In this document: positions 57,175 through 64,000 of the stretch, one piece after another | Numbering within the stretch: position 1 is the first letter of the stretch | Layout of the letters: each line of letters opens with the position of its first letter | NCBI GenBank assembly: GCA_963971225.1 | Contig: OZ020268.1 | Coordinates: 37,726,848-37,790,847, forward strand | Source of the DNA: Melieria omissa | Taxonomy: Eukaryota > Arthropoda > Insecta > Diptera > Ulidiidae | DNA length: 64,000 nt | Reading direction: 5' to 3' | Made by a program: the position numbers and the translations under genes | The notes under the pieces: generated by a model | The model's database searches: none | Told to the model about the DNA's origin: nothing | Seen by the model: the letters and a program-made list of their open reading frames with translations, nothing else

Positions 57175-57320
57175 AGAACGAATGATCTAAATTCTCGTAG
57201 GAATACCTCTGGGTTGATGACAGTGATCACGGATCACTGGCCAATAGGTCTACGGGTAGCAAGATTTGGCATATCCCACAATTCTTGTTGCAGAAGCTAC
57301 AGGGAGGAAGACGAGGGTGA
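57175..57320 (+). mobile_element. non-LTR retrotransposon C-terminal fragment
   Basis: The plus strand encodes ITDHWPIGLRVARFGISHNS followed by CCRSYREEDEGE. This is the conserved TGHxxxGxHAxRLGI...CRxC segment after RNase H in I/Jockey-group ORF2. It abuts an oppositely oriented copy of the same domain. Confidence 0.65.
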
Positions 57321-57324
57321 GGTT

Positions 57325-58330
57325 AAGTAAGGTTAGATTGGCTTTTTCCAGGGGGTCTCACTAAATTAGTGGTCCACAGTTTTACCAAATCATGGAGCGA
57401 AGACCTAGAAACTGTTTTAATAAATTTGTTAGTAAACCTGAGTAGGCCGCCACTTCTTTCCTCCGCTATACATTCCAAGGAAGAAAACGACGCGGATCCA
57501 AGGCAGCTGAACCGTGATCTATATAGAGCAGGACAGTGAAACCATAAGTGCCCCAGGGTACCCTTAGCGTTGCCTTCATTACATTTCGCAAGCGTCACTT
57601 GGTACCAAGTCAAGTTCGGCAGCATGAGACAGTATGAGACAGTGTCCCGCGAGTACCGCAACTAGTAGTTTGCCATTCTCTTTTCGGAGTGATTGTACAA
57701 ACCCTGGATTTTTGGTGTGATATTCGCGGTCCCAATCTCTCTCACACGGACGCTGCCTCTTGAATCATTGTCTCTTCAATTGCCGTTTTAAACGTAGAGA
57801 GGGATGGATGGATTTCAGACACGCTGACCACCGTCAAACGCTCCCCAGATTTGGCGAGAGCGCCAGCCCTCTCATTTCCCTCAATACCTTTATGACCCGG
57901 TACCCAAAAAAATAGTGACTAGTCAAGGCAGAGTTCGTCTAATCTAGTTCTGTATTTCTGTTTACCACTACTGCCGCCTTCATGGCCGCTTGTTTGACAA
58001 TATAAATGTTGATTCGAAAGTTAGTAGAAGCGCGTTCCATTGCCAGTTCCACCTTTCGTGGCAGCATATATCTCGCCTTGAAAGATACGAGTATTGCAGT
58101 AATCTGGGAGCCTGGTAGACTGCTGAAGGTCGAGCTCCGGACAGAAAGCTACAGATCCCACATCTTCTGACATCTTGGATCCATCCGTGAAAAAGTTGGA
58201 TTCAAGACCCTTCCGCCACCCATCCTCAACTGTAAGCACGTGGGGTCTAGTGTGAAAGTTAGCTTGAGGTACAGCGTAGTCTAATCTATCGCTTAGAGGG
58301 TGTTTCACCCTCAAACACTTTTTATGCAGC
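57325..58330 (-). mobile_element. non-LTR retrotransposon fragment with RNase H domain
   Basis: The minus strand holds a broken ORF2 end. 58314-58021 gives FFTDGSKMSEDVGSVAF and RIFQGEIYAA (RNase H strands with catalytic Asp and Glu). About 57925-57840 gives FFWVPGHKGIEGNERAGALA (RNase H C-terminal motif with His). 57661-57323 gives GTLGHLWFHCPALYRSR and the tail. Frameshifts separate the three. An RNase H after the reverse transcriptase indicates an I- or LOA-type clade, different from the Jockey/CR1-like family elsewhere here. Debris may extend to about 58760. Confidence 0.82.
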
Positions 58331-61300
58331 AGCCTTGTCCTAGCGTTGAAAATACTAATTTCCCTGGGGATAGTCTAATAGATTCCCTTATAAGTCTGAG
58401 ATGAATCAAGTTCGATCTTGACAATGTGGTTTGGCTCTAATGCCTAGTCTTCTTTCTCATGTGGGGAAGACATACATATTCGAAGAAACCACATCGAATC
58501 GGCTATCGGCGCACTAATTTAGTGTTATTTGAGCGAGTTCAGGCAGCTCGCAGTGGCGGCAACCTGCCGAGTCTTAGAAGACCACAAATGCCTTTGAGTG
58601 TCCTTTGGCGCGACCCATACATCTAGAAAATGCTCCGTGCTATCTATCTTCGCCAAATTGGAATCACGTTGAGGTTCTTAAGGTCCTGGACTGTGTTTCA
58701 TGACCATTCGATGTTGATCCTTGCTTCCTAATTTCTTTCGCCATCTTGTTTAGACTAGTCTCAGAAGACCTGTGATTTCTTAAAATTGTTTCTATGTATT
58801 TAAATAGTATCAAAATTAATTCGCATGACAAATACGTTCATATTTCCATTTAGAATTCACTGCCAAAGTAAAATGTTCATATTTGTGAGATAAATTTTGA
58901 GGTTATTACATTACTTCTTCACTTCATTAAAATTAATTGCCCATAAATATTCACTCTAACTTTTTCCATACACAATGCAAAATCCTAAAATCCAAGTAGC
59001 GCTCACAAAATTCGTGAACGTTTCGCATTTCAGTGTTCTTTTCAACTGACTGTAAGCTAAAATATTTTTTATTTGATTTGCTCTGATGTTATTTTAAGTT
59101 ATGACTAGTAATGAATTTTCTTATCTGTGTGTAAATGTTTGCAATTTTTTTGCGAATCAGTATTGCAGATAAAAATACTTTCATTAGCGTGGAATTGGCT
59201 TCTTTCTATTTGAAAAATATTAGCCAACTTAAAGCTGTAAGTTCAACTGGCAATAGTGCTGTGGTTTTAGCAGTTTTTACAAGTATTTTAAATCAAAGCT
59301 AGAGTCAATTTCTAAGCTTAACGAAACTATTAAAATCTTGTTCTTCTTAGACCCACTTTGGTCCACATTTGGTGTCACTTTACTTACTAATCAAATCTGC
59401 TCTGCTATCGAGCGCTCAAGCTCTACTGACTTGACTGCTTCGACGTTCGTATTTAAATTTTTCTAGAAATTCACTATTGCCACCTGTCGACGCCCGTCTA
59501 AGCTTATCTAAACCGCACAATAATTAAGAATATGATTTTAAGTATTATTGCTTCGTGATAAAGGTTCAAGTGCTCCAGTTGGCAATAACCGCCTGTATGC
59601 AAAACCTGTCAGTCACTGCTCTCGTTTGGCCGATGTGAAGTGAACATTTGGCGGCAAATCGGCTCCGGCACAGGTGCAGCGCATTCGAGCGGCACTTAAT
59701 TGCCCACCGGTCGATGGTTAGGCGACGCAATTAAAATGCAGTAAGATGCTGTGAAGGTGTGCGCCGGCAGTTTGCACATGCGCGATAATTAGCTAATTGT
59801 CCGATTATTACTTCTTCAATATTGAAATAAACGAAAACTTTCCACACTCGTACAGCGGAGCGTGCGAATTAAACGCTGCCAAACGCCGCTGTCATGTTGA
59901 CAAATTGTTGCGCTCCGATGTGGCTGCATTGTCTGATGCTCGCAGCGTCAGTCGCCGTTGAATTCTCTGTACAAGTTGCTGGCATTGTTTAGAACTTTAT
60001 GACTGCGCCAAGTGCAGCGTCATTGTTGTGGTGGCCACTGTGCAGCGTCAGTCGGCGGCAGTGACCCAGAAAGTGAATCCGAACCATGCAGTTGGCCATA
60101 ATTGCCTGCTGCACTTGACAGCTCGCAGTCGCGCATATCGATTGGACCGCAGTGGGGACAAACAATTAAACTTCCTCTTTAGTTTCTGACAGTTTAATAG
60201 GTTTGCTTTGTTGCCAACGCTGTATGGCATTTCATTTTATTGGGGTTGTTGTTGTTGTTGTCATTGTTAGCTGAAGCTTAGGTACGAGTGCTTTTTTTTT
60301 CAATTCGAATTGAAGTTAAGCATTGAGTGTAAATAGTTGCTGGATGTGGAGTATATAGAAGCGTTATATATCGACGTTGCACAGTGCAACGACTAAAGAC
60401 AAAAGTCCATATTTGCAAAGTCGAAAATGTAAAAAGTCCAGGTATGAGGACTGGTTTAGGCTAATCTAAAATATTGTAAAAAATATATAACTATAAGAGT
60501 TATAAATGCTCGAAGATAACCTTTTATTTTTTACTTTGTACTTTATCTTTAAAATTTGATAACTTTGACCGCAGTTGATAACTTTGCCGAAAGGGTTTGT
60601 AGAAAAATGTTGAATTGTTTTTTTAAGTTGTCAATACCCCAACAGGAGTTAAATAGTTTGACATTTGCATTTTCGCCGTTAAAAAACATACAGCAAAATT
60701 TTAATTGAAATAAAGTGTCAAGTTCAGAATTTCAAACACACTTCTTATGGCTCTTCTCTTTTCTGAGATTTCGTGAAAGCAAGTGTTTAGATTCCCAGGT
60801 ATAAATTGCAGCTGCTTTTGCTTGCTTTTTCTAAAATTTTACAACTTTTTCTGTGACTACTCGAGTTCGAATTCGAAAAGTTTTTCACGCCTGACTGCAA
60901 GTAAAAATTAAAAAAAATATGGGTTTATTTGTAGACTATGTCAAAACGGGATACGTAACATCAAATGATAGCAATATTGCCTGATGTTTCTTTGAAAATA
61001 TTGATATATCGCCTAAAATAACCAATTTTGATCACTATCTATAAATCGAAAATTATTGTCTGTTTGTTTGTTAGTCACTACACAAAAACTTGACGGCCGA
61101 TTAGGCTGAATCTTTCACGAAATGTTCGTCTTGACTTAATCTCTGTGGCGACTCCCATACAACCTAAATTTTTAATATGGAAAATCTGGGGAATTATAGG
61201 TTGGATAGTATTGAAATTTGGTACAGGGCCACCGTTTAGGTGTGTCGTTTCATTGGTAAAATGCCATAAGCGTTGGACAAAACGACCCAATTGCTTTGAA

Positions 61301-61404
61301 AAACCTTTGAAACTACAAGTCCCACATCATCACTCTTCCGCTAAGACGGGATTTTTTGATATTCGGGATCTAAAGAGGCAAAGCATGGGTTAAAGTTGTT
61401 TTTT
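58331..61404. other. non-coding DNA with a conserved-looking island at 59.6-60.2 kb
   Basis: The island 59600-60240 is GC-richer and contains gataattagctaattg near 59785, a palindromic pair of ATTA cores typical of homeodomain sites. It is followed by (GTT)5 at about 60245. At 61085-61140 lies an inverted copy of part of the 500-1140 repeat. No coding exon seen. Confidence 0.4.
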
Positions 61405-62285
61405 TGACTCGAACAAACGCGCAGGGGATGACCCCTATTAATGCGAGGCATTGCATTGGTTCAGAAAGGATATAAAGGTTAGGAGATAGGATTTTGAGAG
61501 AAATAATTATGGACTCTTGACTTGAACCCATCGAGATTATAAGTGCTGGGGAAAATATCCGCAGGGAGACCATTCCACAACCGCGATGTACGGGCCAGAA
61601 ACGAATTTTCTCTGTAGTGCGTAGTGCGCTGAAACATCGTTTTAACGTAGAATGTATGAGCCAGTGTTCAAATGGGTTGCCCGGGGGAATACCCGGAGTG
61701 GCGGCAGCAAACTGTTCATCTCCACTGACCAATTACCGAAAAAGTATTGGTAAAATAACACCACACATGCCACGTTTCGACGATGTTCTAAGGAGTCAAT
61801 AGAGCTGGATGCCCTACTGTCCCCTATAAGCTCGATCGCGCGGTTTTGCACCCGGTCCAGGAACTCCCATTTATCCCATTTATTGGCGGGGGCTTCAAAA
61901 AACCCATTTTTGAAGCCCCCGCCAATAAGTAGGTGCGAGTTAAACTCCATTTTAGGTCGGATAAAGGTGGTGTAAACAATGCGGAGATCAGACGGAGTGA
62001 AATATTTTTTGCACCGCTTTAGGAAGCCGAGGCACATGGCTGCTTCTTTCGACACGCCAAAAATATGATCGTTCCAACGAAGGTCGTTCTTAATGGACAT
62101 GTCCAGAACATCAAAAGCTGCCGATTCCGCAATACTCACATCACCCATAACCAGGGATGTGTTGGGATGTGGGGAGACTCGTTTGTGGGATAACAGGCAA
62201 CATCCGGTCTTGCGAGGATTAAAATCGAAGCTGTTCGTTTGACCCCACTTGAAGATTACGCTGCCGTTCTCTCTCAATCTCCACA
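61405..62285 (-). mobile_element. Jockey/CR1-like non-LTR retrotransposon, 5'-truncated, longest copy
   Basis: The minus strand stays open from 62277 to 61642 (211 codons). It encodes the end of the reverse transcriptase: FNPRKTGCCLLSHKRVS, LRWNDHIFGVSKEAAMCLGF, LKRCKKYFTPSDLRIVYTTF, RPKMEFNSHL and DRVQNRAIELIGDSRASS. The 3' tail runs to about 61405. There is no start codon context or palm domain, so it is a dead 5' truncation. A perfect hairpin interrupts the frame at 61880-61928. Copies of the same family are at 34815-35410, 41230-41410 and 42013-42230. Confidence 0.88.
61880..61928. repeat. perfect 22-bp-arm hairpin inside retrotransposon remnant
   Basis: Left arm 61880-61901 (ttattggcgggggcttcaaa...), 5-nt loop, right arm 61907-61928 exactly complementary. 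It adds residues to the reverse-transcriptase frame where relatives have none (between HL and the WEFLDR segment). Confidence 0.9.
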
Positions 62286-62697
62286 GAGCTGGGGCGCTTT
62301 GTGAAGGAATATAAATGACAAATGGTCCTGGTCCAACGTTATTATTATATTTTTCTTTTTATTTTGTCTTTAAATTGTTATATGAAGATTTGACACCGAT
62401 TTGAAAGAAAATTTCGTTTGAATGGTACTTTAAAAGAAAACATCATGTGCACGAAATTTAAGTGTTCTGTATTAATATTAGCGGCTTTCACAGAGGTTTA
62501 TAATTTCGGATTGTATGGGAGGTAGACGTGGTTCTTGTGTGATGTTTCTATAATTTTGCAAAAGAAATTTGTCATGTAAAATAAAATATGTATGCAAAAT
62601 TTTAATTCTCTATGATAAAGATTCCCACTTTTGACCAATCATTACTATATATGAACTCATTACACAGTGCGTCGTTTGCAAATTGTGATTCTTAAAT
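62286..62697. other. non-coding DNA
   Basis: AT-rich; nothing recognised. Confidence 0.4.
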
Positions 62698-63205
62698 TCT
62701 GGTGTCATAAATCCATTATTACTTTTAGACCTTTTGCCCATATAAAGTAGTAAACTCAGACATGAAATTTAGGAAAAAAATGTTTTTATATATTATTTTT
62801 TATTATTATTTTTTTTATTTTTTTAATTATTTTATTATTTTTTATTGTTTATTTAATTTTGTTTTTTGCAAGACCCACAATCAGTGGACGAAATAGGCAA
62901 AACTGCAAAAAGTGACATTGGAAGTGATTATTAGTGTCTTTGAAAGGAGTCTAGTTGCAGATAACCTGCGATTTTATACGGTTTCATAAATCCAATATTA
63001 CTTTAAGACCTTTTGCCCATATAAAGTAGTCAACTTTACATAAGACATGAAATTAAGCAAAAAAATTTTTAATTTAAAAATTTTTTTGTTTTATTTTTAA
63101 TTTTTAATTTTATATTTTTATTTTTTATTATTTTTGTTTATATTTTTTATTGTTTATAAATTTTTTTTTTGTTTTTTTGCAAGACCCACACTCAGTGGAC
63201 GAACC
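62698..63205. repeat. two-copy tandem duplication, about 280-310-bp period
   Basis: Copy 1 (62698-62905) and copy 2 (62979-63205) share ttttgcccatataaagtag and acatgaaatt near their starts. Each then has a poly-T/ATT-rich stretch and gcaagacccacantcagtgg near its end. Length differences are in the T-rich part. Confidence 0.8.
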
Positions 63206-64000
63206 TATAAATGCTCAAAATTTTGTTTTAATTTGAATACGTATCACAGTTAGCTGTGCCATGCCGTGAGAAAATAGTCAAAGCAATCATCGAAGGTCTC
63301 AATCAAATTACGCATTTTAAAGTGTTCCAATGCTTAAACTTGACATACTTACAACGAAAATAGCAACAAATGAATTCATCATTCGACCAACATGCAAAGC
63401 GATTTTATCCCGATCGCCAATCAAATGTGCATCCGCCGAGTACACAGAAAAACACGAACAAGCTCAATTACCCATTACAAATGGCATTACGTGCATAGTC
63501 AGCGACACGTGCATCGCGTTAGCTAATCGCAGTGGCCAATGTGTGGACGCCGAACAAAATGGAAACTGCACACAACTGTGCGACTGTACAGCGAAAAAGT
63601 GCAACACATGCATGTTGAACTAAATGAAATCGAGTTGAAAGGCTTAAACATTTCTTTTTTGATTGATAACGACAATAGTGTCTATTGTTGTTGTTGTTGT
63701 TTTGGATCATAAAAAATGCTTTCATTAAGATAGCACACAGAACAAGAAATGTGATTAAAATTTTCGCTAAACTCGTTGATATCAACGCAATGTCTGCGCT
63801 GTCATTGTTCTGTAATCCAATTTGTTTCCCCTCTTTCACCATTAGGTGACTTCATTCCGTTTGCGATTGCACTCGACAAAATATAATATTTGATACAAAG
63901 TATTTGTTATAACTATTTGCGATAAGGACGAACCATCGCAAATCAACTTTAATGACTTTGACAAACAGCGCAGCCAACAATTTGGCGCCAAACTGCTTAG
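63206..64000. other. right edge, no supported gene
   Basis: Composition becomes GC-richer after 63290. A 97-codon Cys-rich frame (63330-63623) is open on the plus strand, but I cannot assign it. A (GTT)5 microsatellite lies near 63685-63700. Confidence 0.4.
63330..63623 (+). CDS. uncharacterised Cys-rich open frame, doubtful
   Basis: 97 codons from an ATG in weak context, starting MLKLDILTTKIATNEF. The C-terminal half carries ten of its twelve or so cysteines' worth of spacing in stretches such as CIVSDTC, GQCVDAEQNGNC and TQLCDCTAKKCNTC. No signal peptide, no family match, no neighbouring exon. It could be part of a spliced secreted-protein exon or simple chance. Confidence 0.15.
   Translation: MLKLDILTTKIATNEFIIRPTCKAILSRSPIKCASAEYTEKHEQAQLPITNGITCIVSDTCIALANRSGQCVDAEQNGNCTQLCDCTAKKCNTCMLN

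Overview
This is eukaryotic DNA from a higher (cyclorrhaphan) fly. The single-copy genes are spliced with short GT-AG introns and read as close relatives of Drosophila proteins. Intergenic DNA is AT-rich, carries CAA/GTT, CA and ATGT microsatellites, and is full of fly-type transposons (mariner, Tc1-like, piggyBac-like MITEs, Jockey/CR1-like and RNase H-bearing non-LTR fragments, one Ty3/gypsy element). A tephritid fruit fly is my best guess, but I cannot prove the family from the sequence.

Gene-dense left part (1.4-10.2 kb): five compact housekeeping genes. In order: Acat1-type mitochondrial thiolase (-), the 26S proteasome ATPase Rpt4 (+), wuho/WDR4, the non-catalytic subunit of the tRNA m7G methyltransferase (-), the UDP-GlcNAc transferase subunit Alg14 (+), and maternal haploid/Spartan, a DNA-protein crosslink protease (-). 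Pairs alternate as divergent (Acat1/Rpt4, wuho/Alg14) and convergent (Rpt4/wuho, Alg14/mh). I rebuilt all exon joins by reading splice sites and checking phase. Genes of metabolism, protein turnover, tRNA modification, N-glycosylation and genome maintenance sit together with no operon logic.

10.9-16.3 kb: one complete, apparently intact Ty3/gypsy-type LTR retrotransposon (-) with two 224-bp LTRs that read identically, a 5-bp target duplication and a single 1578-codon gag-pol frame.

17.2-26.6 kb: a Harbinger-like MITE sits just upstream of a four-exon RS-rich gene resembling RSRC2 (+). It is followed by the first two exons of a golgin that looks like GMAP-210/TRIP11 (+). The golgin is incomplete: I find no further exon of it before 64 kb.

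26.6-64 kb: no conserved protein-coding exon is recognisable. This is either a giant golgin intron or intergenic DNA. It holds many transposon fossils, including most of six TTAA-flanked piggyBac-like MITEs with different termini (the first lies in golgin intron 1), a 1.2-kb 34-bp minisatellite and several diverged tandem arrays. It also has GC-richer islands that look like regulatory DNA or 5' exons, among them an orphan TATA promoter with a splice donor at 33.2 kb and a candidate first exon ending at 52.07 kb. I see no convincing new multi-gene system. The most notable signals are the MITE assemblage, the orphan promoters and the structure of the young LTR element.
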